From CALGLS01 sp965222105 (GTDB lineage Bacteria > Bacteroidota > Bacteroidia > Chitinophagales > Saprospiraceae): a DNA stretch of 64,000 nucleotides. The translations under genes were made by a program, and so were the position numbers. Positions 36,431-44,546 of this stretch are shown here, one piece after another (positions within the stretch are counted from its first letter, which is position 1; the number at the start of each line of letters is the position of its first letter). Below the pieces are notes generated by a model. That model ran no database searches. It worked only from the letters and a program-made list of their open reading frames with translations, and was not told where the DNA came from. The DNA lies in contig CBDCTQ010000059.1 of assembly GCA_965222105.1 (NCBI GenBank), forward strand, positions 94,071 to 158,070. Direction: 5' to 3'.

Positions 36431-37297
36431 TTAATCTTCGTTTTTCAGCTTATCTTCTAATTCTTTGAGTTTCTTTTTCAATTCTTCGTTTTCGTCTTTC
36501 AATTCTTCGTTTTGATCTTTCAGTTCTTCGTTTTTTTCTTTTAGATTTTGTTTCTCTCTTATGTGATTCTCTATTGTGTTTTCAACTTCTTCTTCGATTT
36601 CTAATTTTTTCAAAATATCTTCTTCCGTTGCGGCTTTTCTCAATCTTTCAGCCATTTTCTGTAATAATTCGCTACCCTCCAGTTCTTTCTCCGATATTTC
36701 CATTATTTTTTTATCATCAGTTACATAAGATTGATTGAATATCTTTAAAATTCTTTCCAATTCTGTTCTGTCTTTTTTACCTATTCGCAATATTTGTATA
36801 ATATAGCTATTGTGCGTGAGCTTTTCTATAAATTCTTCTTTAGATGGAATCTCCTTGTTGTTGATTAAGTCAATATATTCTCTGTTTACTTTTAAGACAC
36901 TTGCTTTTATGCTTTTAAGCAAAAATCCCAGAAAGTATATTGTTATTATTGGTAGTGACTCTTTTACGTTCAGACCATCTTTTACAAACGTGTCCTCCTT
37001 CCTGTAATTATCTCCAAGATATTTTCTAAATCTCAATATATCAGAAGGGTCTTTGCCTTTCTGTAATTCGATCAATACTTTTTTGTATTCACCATCTTCA
37101 CCTTTTATTTTTGCTTTAAAGTCGAGTCTTAGTATAATTACCTCAAACTTGTCGGACTTAACGATTAATTCCTGTGGCTCTAAACTTAGTTGGGTAATGT
37201 TTTCCCCAATAATTTCTGACAATAGCTTCCTTGCTATTTCCGTATCTTCCATCAGATACTTAAATACCACATCGTATATCGGATTTGCTATTCTCAT
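36431..37297 (-). CDS. PD-(D/E)XK nuclease family (transposase-related) protein with coiled-coil tail
   Basis: The 288-residue product matches the PD-(D/E)XK transposase-like family (PF12784): N-terminal ANPIYDVVFKYLMED, an acidic active-site region LDFKAKIKGEDGEYKKVLIELQKG, then RFRKYLGDNYRKED. The last about 60 residues are a strongly charged coiled coil with NEELKDQ/NEELKDE/NEELKKK heptads, encoded by a 21-bp tandem repeat at 36477-36539. The gene is very AT-rich compared with its neighbours, a sign of transfer. I chose the ATG at 37297 (MRIANPIYD) rather than the TTG at 37309. It stands alone, and the targets of this family are poorly known. Confidence 0.82.
   Translation of the reverse strand: MRIANPIYDVVFKYLMEDTEIARKLLSEIIGENITQLSLEPQELIVKSDKFEVIILRLDFKAKIKGEDGEYKKVLIELQKGKDPSDILRFRKYLGDNYRKEDTFVKDGLNVKESLPIITIYFLGFLLKSIKASVLKVNREYIDLINNKEIPSKEEFIEKLTHNSYIIQILRIGKKDRTELERILKIFNQSYVTDDKKIMEISEKELEGSELLQKMAERLRKAATEEDILKKLEIEEEVENTIENHIREKQNLKEKNEELKDQNEELKDENEELKKKLKELEDKLKNED
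36477..36539 (-). repeat. Three 21-bp tandem repeats encoding coiled-coil heptads
   Basis: Units at 36477-36497, 36498-36518 and 36519-36539 differ at only a few positions. Each encodes seven residues (pattern K-x-E-E-L-K/N-E). Unit gain or loss keeps the frame and changes coil length by exactly one heptad. Confidence 0.85.
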
Positions 37298-37315
37298 CGC
37301 CCTTGTCAATTTTTA

Positions 37316-37323
37316 CAAAGATA
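37316..37323 (-). promoter_or_regulatory. -7 element before the PD-(D/E)XK gene
   Basis: Reads TATCTTTG on the minus strand, 18 bp before the ATG at 37297. No clear -33 TTTG. It would start transcription near 37312. Confidence 0.35.
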
Positions 37324-37484
37324 CACCTTTTTATCCTTATAGGCTATAATGGTTGTTCTTGAAAACTGGATCTGGTCAGGAAAAGGATAATCAATAATTT
37401 CAAATACGAAACGAAATTATGTTGTTAGGAAATAAATCATTTGCCTGGCTGCGCCATTAAACTTGTGTAGAATCGGTTATACTG

Positions 37485-38549
37485 TCACTTTCGGTTCGCC
37501 AACTGCCCACAAGCCGCATCAATATCCCGGCCCCGGCTTCGGCGAATGGTTACCGTTACGTTTTTGTCGGTTAGAAATTGCGCAAAGCGGTCGACCTGTT
37601 GCCCTTCCGATTTTTGGAAAGCGCCGTTTTCGATGGGGTTGTATTCGATGATGTTCACCCTTACAGGAAAATGTCGGCAGAGGGCGGCCAGTTGGCGGGC
37701 GTCGTCGATGCTGTCGTTGAAATTGCGAAGGGCGATGTATTCGTAGCTGATCCTGTTGTGGGTTTTGCGGTAGAAATAACGGAGGGCATCCAGGAGGGTG
37801 TCGAGGTTGTTGTGTTCGTTGATGGGCATGATCTGGTTGCGCTTGGCGTCGTTGGCAGCGTGGAGGGAAAGGGCCAGGTTGAACCGGACGCCGTCGTCGG
37901 CCAGTTTGCGGATCATTTTAGCGATGCCGGCTGTACTCACCGTGATGCGGCGGGGCGACATATGGAGTCCTTCAGGTGAACTAATGTGATGGATGCTTTG
38001 CAAGACATTGCGGTAAGCCAACAGCGGCTCTCCCATGCCCATGTACACGATGTTGGTGAGTGGATGGTTGAAATGTTGCTCACATATCCGGTTGACAAGT
38101 ACGACCTGGTCGAATATTTCGCTGGCCTCCAGATTGCGGATCCGTTTCATCCGGCCCGTCGCACAAAAAGAACAGGTGAGGCTGCACCCTACCTGGGAGG
38201 ATACACAAACGGTAAAACGACGGTCGCGCTCAACGGGTATTAGTACCGATTCGATGAGGTGTCCGTCGTGGAGTCTAAATCGGAGTTTAATGGTACCATC
38301 AGAGCTATATTGTACCTTGTCTTCCACAATGCCGTTGATCACAAAATGGTTGGATAGGAGCTGCCGCAGGTCTTTCGACAAATTGGTCATTTCCGCAAAG
38401 GCATGCACGCCTTTCTGCCAAAGCCATTCGTATATCTGATTTGCGCGAAAGCGTTTTTCGCCTTGAGCGGTGAGCCAGGCTTCCAGTTCGTTTACGGAAA
38501 ATTGTCGAATGTCCGTTTTGACAACGTCGGTAGTCATGTTCTGTGTCAT
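37485..38549 (-). CDS. rlmN: 23S rRNA (adenine2503-C2)-methyltransferase RlmN
   Basis: The 354-residue radical-SAM protein has the cluster motif CSLTCSFCATG (Cys-x3-Cys-x2-Cys, about residues 121-131), preceded by VCVSSQVGC and followed by NIVYMGMGEPLLAYRNVLQSI and GIAKMIRKLADDGVRFNLALSLHA. The C-terminal catalytic Cys is in AACGQL near the end. It methylates A2503 of 23S rRNA and A37 of some tRNAs. It starts at the ATG at 38549 (MTQNMTTDVV) or 38537. A separate minus-strand lipoprotein lies 17 bp upstream. Confidence 0.96.
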   Translation of the reverse strand: MTQNMTTDVVKTDIRQFSVNELEAWLTAQGEKRFRANQIYEWLWQKGVHAFAEMTNLSKDLRQLLSNHFVINGIVEDKVQYSSDGTIKLRFRLHDGHLIESVLIPVERDRRFTVCVSSQVGCSLTCSFCATGRMKRIRNLEASEIFDQVVLVNRICEQHFNHPLTNIVYMGMGEPLLAYRNVLQSIHHISSPEGLHMSPRRITVSTAGIAKMIRKLADDGVRFNLALSLHAANDAKRNQIMPINEHNNLDTLLDALRYFYRKTHNRISYEYIALRNFNDSIDDARQLAALCRHFPVRVNIIEYNPIENGAFQKSEGQQVDRFAQFLTDKNVTVTIRRSRGRDIDAACGQLANRK

Positions 38550-38566
38550 TTTGAACTTCCCTTTTC

Positions 38567-39091
38567 CTACTCCCCCTGTGCCAGGAAAGTCAACTCCAGC
38601 CGACTATTGATAAGGGAAGGAGACGTTTGGCGGAGTTCCATCTCAAACCACACTTCAAAGGTTTCTTCCTGGAGGATGGGAGCAGCATCAACCAGGGTGC
38701 CGATCAGGTCGAGCTGAGAGCCGGTGTCATCGGGTACCTGGATGCGTTCGAAGGCGGGTTTGAAAAAAGCGGTGTCGGTCGAGCTGGCTATGATGACCGT
38801 AGCATTGCGGATAAAGCCGTACTCGGCACCGGTAAAAAGGGCGGTTGCCCGGGCCGAGCCGCAGGCAATGTTGGTGATGTCGTCGGCATTGCGGCCATTG
38901 GCACTCAGATAGTTGTCGAAATTGGAGGGTATGTCCTTGATCTTATAACCGTAAATGCCACCAAAAGGGCTTAGTCCGGGCTGGATGGTAAACTCCAGAT
39001 CGTAATTCATCTCGAAGAGGAAGTCTTCTTGCTTTTTGCAGGTGGTAAACAACAGCAGACAACCGGTCAGCAGGAGGATGTTTTTCAGCAT
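38567..39091 (-). CDS. Putative lipoprotein of unknown function
   Basis: The 174-residue product has a lipoprotein signal ending LFTTC (Cys at about residue 18) and then an acidic/polar beta-rich domain with no family I recognise. It is 17 bp upstream of rlmN on the same strand and likely co-transcribed. A -7-like element lies upstream. Confidence 0.65.
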   Translation of the reverse strand: MLKNILLLTGCLLLFTTCKKQEDFLFEMNYDLEFTIQPGLSPFGGIYGYKIKDIPSNFDNYLSANGRNADDITNIACGSARATALFTGAEYGFIRNATVIIASSTDTAFFKPAFERIQVPDDTGSQLDLIGTLVDAAPILQEETFEVWFEMELRQTSPSLINSRLELTFLAQGE

Positions 39092-39140
39092 GAGGCAGAA
39101 TTGATGCAGGGTTTGTTGGCGAACAATGAATTTGTGTCAA

Positions 39141-39148
39141 CAAAGGTA
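39141..39148 (-). promoter_or_regulatory. -7 element upstream of the lipoprotein-rlmN pair
   Basis: Reads TACCTTTG on the minus strand, 49 bp before the ATG at 39091. No TTTG at the -33 spacing, so this is tentative. Confidence 0.35.
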
Positions 39149-39181
39149 ACGACTATTATACTGAATTCTGTATAAACGCTA

Positions 39182-39961
39182 TTATCGGACTTTCAGCAGT
39201 TGGTCGTCCAGTATCCATTTGCGGAACAGCTCATCGGCTTCCTTCTCCAATGATCTGTCCTTTGAAGGGAGGGCTTCGGCAAAATCCATACAGATGCGCC
39301 GGTTGTCGGAAATAAACTGGTCGACAATAGAGATTTTATTGGTCTCTTTGTCCGGTTTGGCTTGTTTTTTCAGCATCACCAACTGGTGGATCGGCAACAG
39401 GGCTTTGGGCTGCGACTCGGCTATTTGAAGCAATTCGGAAAAGAGAACGGGCGGAGCCTCTCCCCGTTGCATGATCCACATGGCGGCGAGTGTTGAACGC
39501 ACCAGCAGCAAGTAGGTTTTGATGGGAATCTCCTCTTTCGTCTTATATTTGTGGATCAGGTTGTTGCCCATGCCGAGGTAATGATAGATGACCTTTCGTG
39601 CGTCAAAGCATTGTTGGGCAAAAGCATACAGGTCCGATTTAAGGCCTGGATAGGCTTCATGCAAAACGGTGGCCTGCAGCCAATCGAATAAAACAGCATT
39701 GGAGCGCAACAGCAGGCGGAGGGTCTTTAAAATATCCCAGCCCGAGCCGTCGTAATCAGTATGTTGCAAAAGAGGAATGGTATCCGGTTTTTCGGAAACG
39801 GAAAGATACCAGTTGAGTGGCCTGCAATAGACCAACCCCAGGTCCTGGTCGCTGTATTCAGAAGCCACTCCCCAGGCTTTACTTCCTGCCTCAAAAATCA
39901 ACAATATTTTTACGCCATAGGCTGCTTCGATCTGATCAATGGGTAAGTTTTGGGCATACAT
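39182..39961 (-). CDS. RlaP-like predicted nucleotidyltransferase (DNA polymerase beta-like fold)
   Basis: The 259-residue product has the family signature FEAGSKAWGVASEYSDQDLGLVY (about 18-40), including the nucleotidyltransferase GS and SDxD, then the conserved RPLNWYLSV, and WDILKTLRLLLRSNAVLFDWL. This fits the RlaP/YcgL-type family (PF10127), sometimes linked to RNA ligase. The ATG at 39961 (MYAQNLPID) was chosen over 40015, which would add a non-conserved leader. No RNA ligase is adjacent. Target unknown. Confidence 0.8.
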   Translation of the reverse strand: MYAQNLPIDQIEAAYGVKILLIFEAGSKAWGVASEYSDQDLGLVYCRPLNWYLSVSEKPDTIPLLQHTDYDGSGWDILKTLRLLLRSNAVLFDWLQATVLHEAYPGLKSDLYAFAQQCFDARKVIYHYLGMGNNLIHKYKTKEEIPIKTYLLLVRSTLAAMWIMQRGEAPPVLFSELLQIAESQPKALLPIHQLVMLKKQAKPDKETNKISIVDQFISDNRRICMDFAEALPSKDRSLEKEADELFRKWILDDQLLKVR

Positions 39962-40262
39962 GACATGTTTGTTTTTTTGGATGGAACCCCCATCTGTAAA
40001 AAAAAGTGTTTGCAATTAGGGGAGCATGTGGGAAATGAAGATCAATGGAAGGGTTTCATTTAAAGGGTTGCTGGGAGAACAACCGGTTAGGAAATAGCAA
40101 AGTAGAGGTTGAAATCAGCTCGAAAGGGGGGATGTGTCGAACCGTTAACTGAGCATTAAACTGGCAGCAAAAATCAGCCCAGCCATTCATTTTTGCCCAA
40201 CTTGATGGAAATAAAATGACGAATTTTGGTAAAATTACCACATATAGGTTATGGATTAAATT

Positions 40263-41087
40263 ATGGAAAAAAATCATATAGAACCTTTTTCTCAATTGAA
40301 ACGATCCTGCGAAGTGGTTTGCCAAATCGCCGAACGGGTCGCCACCTTCATCCGCAAGGAATACGGACAGGTACAACTCAGCGACATCGACGTCAAAAGC
40401 CGCAATAGCCTGGTGAGCTATGTTGACACCCAAGCTGAACGACAATTGGTCGATCAACTACAATCTCTGTTGCCACAAGCCGCCTTCCTGACCGAAGAGG
40501 GAACTGTCGAAACACAACCAGCCCCTTATCAATGGATCATCGACCCCCTCGACGGCACCACCAACTTCCTACACCAGCTTCCGTTTTTTGCGATCAGCAT
40601 AGCCCTCCAGCACAACCGGGAAACGGTGCTGGGAGTGGTATATGAAGTGATGCGTAAGGAATGTTTTTATACCTGGAAAGGAGGGGGTGCCTGGCTCAAC
40701 GGAACACCAATAATGGTCAATAACAATGCGCAACTACAAGACGCTATGATCGCTACGGGGTTTCCCTATTTCGACTACAGCCACCTGGAGGAATACCTCG
40801 GGGTCTTCCAATACTTTATGAAAAATACCCGCGGCATCCGTCGGTTTGGGGCCGCCGCCCTCGACCTGGCATTCGTCGCCTGCGGCCGCTTTGATGCTTT
40901 TTACGAGTACAGCCTCAACCCCTGGGATGTAGCTGCCGGAGCCTTGTTGGTGCAGGAGGCCGGTGGCCAGGTCAGCGACTTCAAGGGGGAAGACAATTTC
41001 CTTTTCGGAAAAGAGATCGTAGCGGGTTCCACGGCCATACACAACGAGGTGATGGGCGTCATCTCTAAATATTTCAGCACCCGCTGA
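40263..41087 (+). CDS. Inositol monophosphatase family protein
   Basis: The 274-residue product has the lithium-sensitive phosphatase motifs: EEG (AAFLTEEGTV, about 75-84), WIIDPLDGTTNFLHQLPFF (about 90-108) and NPWDVAAGALLVQEAGG (about 220-236). The metal-ligating Glu, Asp and second Asp are all present. It hydrolyses inositol-1-phosphate or a related sugar phosphate in the cytosol; members also have SuhB-like RNA roles, so a narrower name is not claimed. It is divergent from the RlaP-like gene and has its own start. Confidence 0.92.
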   Translation: MEKNHIEPFSQLKRSCEVVCQIAERVATFIRKEYGQVQLSDIDVKSRNSLVSYVDTQAERQLVDQLQSLLPQAAFLTEEGTVETQPAPYQWIIDPLDGTTNFLHQLPFFAISIALQHNRETVLGVVYEVMRKECFYTWKGGGAWLNGTPIMVNNNAQLQDAMIATGFPYFDYSHLEEYLGVFQYFMKNTRGIRRFGAAALDLAFVACGRFDAFYEYSLNPWDVAAGALLVQEAGGQVSDFKGEDNFLFGKEIVAGSTAIHNEVMGVISKYFSTR

Positions 41088-41188
41088 GTGGATTTCAATC
41101 TATAAACAGGGGCGATTTATCCAATAAGAGCCTTTACTAATCTGGTTTTGTTGTATTTTTAGCCGTAGCTTTGGCTAACACATATCAG

Positions 41189-42427
41189 ATGAACCTGAAA
41201 GAAAACATAAAAGTTGCCCTCCAATCGGTACGCAACAATTTGCTCCGTGCCGTATTGACCATCCTCATCATCGGCGTAGGCATCACTGCCCTGATCGGCA
41301 TACTGACGGCCATCGACGTAGCCATCTATTCGCTCAACGACAACTTCTCCTCCCTCGGCGCCAATGCCTTCTCCATTTACCCCAGGGGAGATGGCGCCAG
41401 CGGCAACCGCAAAGGTCGCCGGTCCAAAAGAGGAGAACCCATCAGCTTCGATCAGGCGATGGACTTCAAAGAGCGGTTCGACTTTCCGGCCGATGTGGCC
41501 GTCTCCATGTTCGGTACCAGTCTGGCCACCGTCAAACACGCCACCGAAAAAACCAACCCCAACGTAGTGGTACGCGGCATCGACGAAATGTACCTCGACA
41601 TCAAGGGAATGGACCTTTCGCATGGCCGCAATTTTTCATCGCAGGAAGTTCAAAACGGGACCAACAAAGCCATCATCGGGATGGACATTGTAAAATCATT
41701 GTTCGACAAAAAGCCCGACAAAGCCCTCCAACAAGTCATTTCCGTAGGCAACATCAAATACAAAGTAGTCGGCATCATCGAATCGAGAGGCTCCAGCATG
41801 AACACCAGCGAGGACCGCGTAATACTTACCCCCCTCCTCAACGCCAAGCGCTACTACGGCTCCCAACGCAAAAATTACAACATCTCCGTAGCTGCCCGCC
41901 GTGCTGAAGACATCGAGTCGGCCGAAGCCAACACCATCGGATTGTTCCGCAACATCCGCGGCCTGCGCCTCTCCCAGGAAAACGACTTCCGCATTTTCAA
42001 ATCCGACGGCCTCATAACCTTCCTCAAAGAAAACACCGTCAAACTCCGCCTGGCCGCAGTAGCCATTGGCCTGATGACCCTCCTCGGCGCCGCCATCGGC
42101 CTGATGAACATCATGCTCGTATCCGTCACAGAGCGTACCCGCGAGATCGGCATCTGCAAAGCCATCGGCGCCACCAAAAACAACATCCTCATCCAGTTTC
42201 TGACCGAAGCCATCGTCATTTGCCAGATCGGCGGGATCTTCGGCATCCTGCTCGGTATTTTGATCGGCAACCTCGTGACTTTCTTCATGGGCGGCACCTT
42301 CCTCATCCCCTGGGCATGGATATTCATCGGGGTGGTCACCTGCATGGTCGTAGGGCTGGCATCGGGGTTGTACCCGGCATTGAAAGCTTCTCGGCTCGAC
42401 CCTATTGAGTCGCTTCGGTATGAGTAG
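41189..42427 (+). CDS. MacB/FtsX-type ABC transporter permease
   Basis: The 412-residue product has an N-terminal membrane helix (about 15-42), a large periplasmic domain (about 45-285) and three C-terminal helices, the MacB arrangement. The sequence ERTREIGICKAIGATKNNILIQFLTEAIVICQIGGIFG (about 315-352) is typical. It probably exports a lipid, peptide or drug or anchors a lipoprotein-sorting function, with an ABC ATPase encoded elsewhere. The open frame extends to 41171, but ATG 41189 (MNLKENIKVAL) gives the usual start. It is followed by a 20-unit octamer repeat. Confidence 0.88.
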   Translation: MNLKENIKVALQSVRNNLLRAVLTILIIGVGITALIGILTAIDVAIYSLNDNFSSLGANAFSIYPRGDGASGNRKGRRSKRGEPISFDQAMDFKERFDFPADVAVSMFGTSLATVKHATEKTNPNVVVRGIDEMYLDIKGMDLSHGRNFSSQEVQNGTNKAIIGMDIVKSLFDKKPDKALQQVISVGNIKYKVVGIIESRGSSMNTSEDRVILTPLLNAKRYYGSQRKNYNISVAARRAEDIESAEANTIGLFRNIRGLRLSQENDFRIFKSDGLITFLKENTVKLRLAAVAIGLMTLLGAAIGLMNIMLVSVTERTREIGICKAIGATKNNILIQFLTEAIVICQIGGIFGILLGILIGNLVTFFMGGTFLIPWAWIFIGVVTCMVVGLASGLYPALKASRLDPIESLRYE

Positions 42428-42450
42428 CGGGGGTTGCAATTCTTCAAATT

Positions 42451-42610
42451 AATTTGCTAATTTGCTAATTTGCTAATTTGTTGATTTGCTAATTTGTTGA
42501 TTTGCTAATTTGTTGATTTGCTAATTTGTTGATTTGCTAATTTGTTGATTTGCTAATTTGTTGATTTGCTAATTTGTTGATTTGCTAATTTGTTGATTTG
42601 CTAATTTGCT
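42451..42610. repeat. Octamer/16-mer tandem repeat (VNTR), 20 octamers
   Basis: Octamers of the forms AATTTGCT, AATTTGTT and GATTTGCT repeat without interruption. From 42483 a 16-bp unit repeats seven times perfectly and an eighth differs at one base. The copy number and perfection suggest recent slippage. A related locus with about three units occurs in reverse orientation at 52263-52376 with similar flanks, so this is a dispersed VNTR element. It fills most of the 366-bp gap between the permease and the sigma gene. Confidence 0.9.
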
Positions 42611-42793
42611 GATGCCTTTTTTACTGGCAAATCATAGAGTGAATTTTCAAAGCAAGACATTTTGTGGTTTTCAAATTGAGCATTACTGATAGAGAGTTAG
42701 GATGCCATTCCACCACTTCTATATTTTTTGCTATTTTTGAACTCGCTCGTCGCAGTTTATAATTGTGATGACGGCCACCGCAATTCAAGACTA

Positions 42794-43357
42794 ATGCAAA
42801 AACCCGGCATCCATACCTCCTTCGACTTAGCGGCTTTCGAACAATTGTTCAAAAGCCAGTTTGTGCCGGTATGCCGTTTTGCCACCCAATACGTCCACGA
42901 TATGGATACGGCCCGCGACATTGCCCAGAAAGTATTCATCCACCTTTGGGAAAACCGCGAAAAAGTCGATCCGGGGCAGTCCGTCAAGTCGTACCTGTTC
43001 ACTGCCGTGAAAAACCGGTGCCTCAATCACATCCGCGACCAGAAAAAATACCGCAGCCGAATACTCGACGTCGACATCCACGACATCGACCTGGCCTTTG
43101 AAGAAGACCAACTGGCCCTGGAAGAACTCCAGCGCAAAGTAGCCAAAGCCCTGGCCCGGTTGCCCGAAAAATGCAGGCAGGTATTCGAGCTGAGCCGCTA
43201 CCAACACAAAAAATACCAGGACATCGCCGACACACTCGGCATATCCGTCAAAACCGTAGAGGCCCACATGTCAAGGGCACTGAAGGGGCTGAGGGAAGAC
43301 TTGAAAGACTATTTGTACATCCTAATTGTTGCGGCGAACCTGCCTGCCGTGCTTTAG
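42794..43357 (+). CDS. ECF RNA polymerase sigma factor (FecI-like)
   Basis: The 187-residue product has sigma region 2 (FEQLFKSQFVPVCRFATQYVHDMDTARDIAQKVFIHLWENREKV, about 14-57) and region 4 with the helix-turn-helix GISVKTVEAHMSRALKGLRE (about 149-168). Length and content fit group 4 (ECF) factors. It is followed by FecR and a TonB-dependent transducer, so it probably directs their transcription. The open frame begins at 42728; ATG 42794 is chosen. The TAG stop lies inside a palindromic repeat, so the last residues (LPAVL) are encoded by repeat DNA. Confidence 0.9.
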   Translation: MQKPGIHTSFDLAAFEQLFKSQFVPVCRFATQYVHDMDTARDIAQKVFIHLWENREKVDPGQSVKSYLFTAVKNRCLNHIRDQKKYRSRILDVDIHDIDLAFEEDQLALEELQRKVAKALARLPEKCRQVFELSRYQHKKYQDIADTLGISVKTVEAHMSRALKGLREDLKDYLYILIVAANLPAVL

Positions 43358-43439
43358 TTAGGCAGGTTTATTCGCCAAGCTCTAATATCAGATAGCAGCG
43401 AACCCCTTGCCATGCTTTAGCCAGACAGGTTTATTCGCC
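43333..43439 (+). repeat. Two tandem copies of a palindromic element over the sigma gene 3' end
   Basis: Copy 1 at 43333-43376 pairs GGCGAACCTGCCT with AGGCAGG...TTCGCC. Copy 2 at 43398-43439 has GCGAA...TTCGC and the same TTTAG-containing loop. They are spaced 65 bp apart. The sigma gene's stop (43355-43357) lies in copy 1's loop. Confidence 0.75.
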
Positions 43440-43538
43440 TTGCTTGATTAGGGGAGCCTCGCCAAAAAATTGGCGCGCTACATAGGGTATACCCCACCCC
43501 AGGTGTATCATAAAAAAAGACCATTTTACAAAAGGTAT

Positions 43539-44546
43539 ATGAAAGACGACCAACATACCGACCATCACCAGCTCGCCGCCAAATACTTCAGTGGCAACGC
43601 CACCGATGCCGAAATACGGCAATTGGAGGCTTGGGTATTGGCGTCGCCCAACCACAAGCGGCAATTCCACGCTCTGCGGCAGGCATGGTTTCTGTCTGAC
43701 AAAGAACCTTCTTCCCAGGCAATAAATGTAGAAGCCGAATGGCAACAAGTGGCTGCACAGATTTCCGAAAAAAGCAGAGAAACACCCGTGGTGCCGCTTA
43801 AGCGAAAACGCTCTTTGGTTCGGTTATTGTCAATGGCAGCAGCAGTAGCGGTGGTGGTGGCGGCTGGTATTTGGTTGTTTTTACCCCGGACGGAGGGCAC
43901 CCTCCCGGAGCTCACCGTTTTTAGCGAAAGCGAAGTGAAAGACCAGCCCCTTACCGACGGGAGCCATATTTCGCTCAACCAATTTTCGACGGTAACTTAC
44001 TCCGATGAAGCCGACCAAACCCGCCGGGTAACTCTGAAAGGCGATGCGTTTTTTGAGGTGTCCCGCAATGAAGAGCGCCCATTCGTGGTCAACACCCCCG
44101 ATGTGACGGTGGAAGTACTGGGAACGGCCTTCTACGTCGACTCGCGCGAAGGGCAACCCACTGTTCAGGTGATCGTACAATCAGGCACAGTGGCCATGAA
44201 GAGCGACACCAATAAGGTCATTTTGAACGCAGGTGAGATTGGCATCTACCACCGGGCCTCCCGCAGGTTGACTAAAAAGACCAACGACGACCTCAACTAC
44301 CTGGCCTGGAAGACGGGCATGTTGGTATTTGAAAGTACCCCCTTGGAAAGGCTGGTGTTTGACCTCAACCGCACCTTCCACGCGAAGGTGAGTATGGCCC
44401 AGCCCCATTTGAAAGATTGCCCGGTGATTGCCACTTATAAACACAAGTCGCTCGAAGCGATAGCCCAGATCATAGCAAAAACCCTAAACATCAAAGCCGA
44501 CATCAATGGCGATCAGATCATTTTTTCAGGACCACCTTGCAATTAG
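43539..44546 (+). CDS. FecR family anti-sigma factor
   Basis: The 335-residue product has an N-terminal cytosolic anti-sigma region (about 1-85, including the FSGNATDAEIRQLEAWV motif), a membrane helix (about 92-112), and a periplasmic FecR domain (about 115-210, with TDGSHISLNQFSTVTYSDEADQTRRVTLKGDAFFEVSRNEERPFVV) followed by DUF4974-like sequence (about 260-335). It holds the ECF sigma inactive until the TonB-dependent receptor signals. The ATG at 43539 is 181 bp after the sigma gene; an upstream open frame to 43470 is disfavoured. The receptor gene starts inside it (41-bp overlap). Confidence 0.92.
   Translation: MKDDQHTDHHQLAAKYFSGNATDAEIRQLEAWVLASPNHKRQFHALRQAWFLSDKEPSSQAINVEAEWQQVAAQISEKSRETPVVPLKRKRSLVRLLSMAAAVAVVVAAGIWLFLPRTEGTLPELTVFSESEVKDQPLTDGSHISLNQFSTVTYSDEADQTRRVTLKGDAFFEVSRNEERPFVVNTPDVTVEVLGTAFYVDSREGQPTVQVIVQSGTVAMKSDTNKVILNAGEIGIYHRASRRLTKKTNDDLNYLAWKTGMLVFESTPLERLVFDLNRTFHAKVSMAQPHLKDCPVIATYKHKSLEAIAQIIAKTLNIKADINGDQIIFSGPPCN

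Noticed and set aside
41147..41173. TTTG and TAGCTTTG before the MacB-like permease
   Set aside because: Both elements match but the spacing is only 15 bp, shorter than expected for this promoter type.
42451..42610. Possible CRISPR array
   Set aside because: Units are contiguous 8- and 16-mers without unique spacers and there are no cas genes. It is a tandem repeat.
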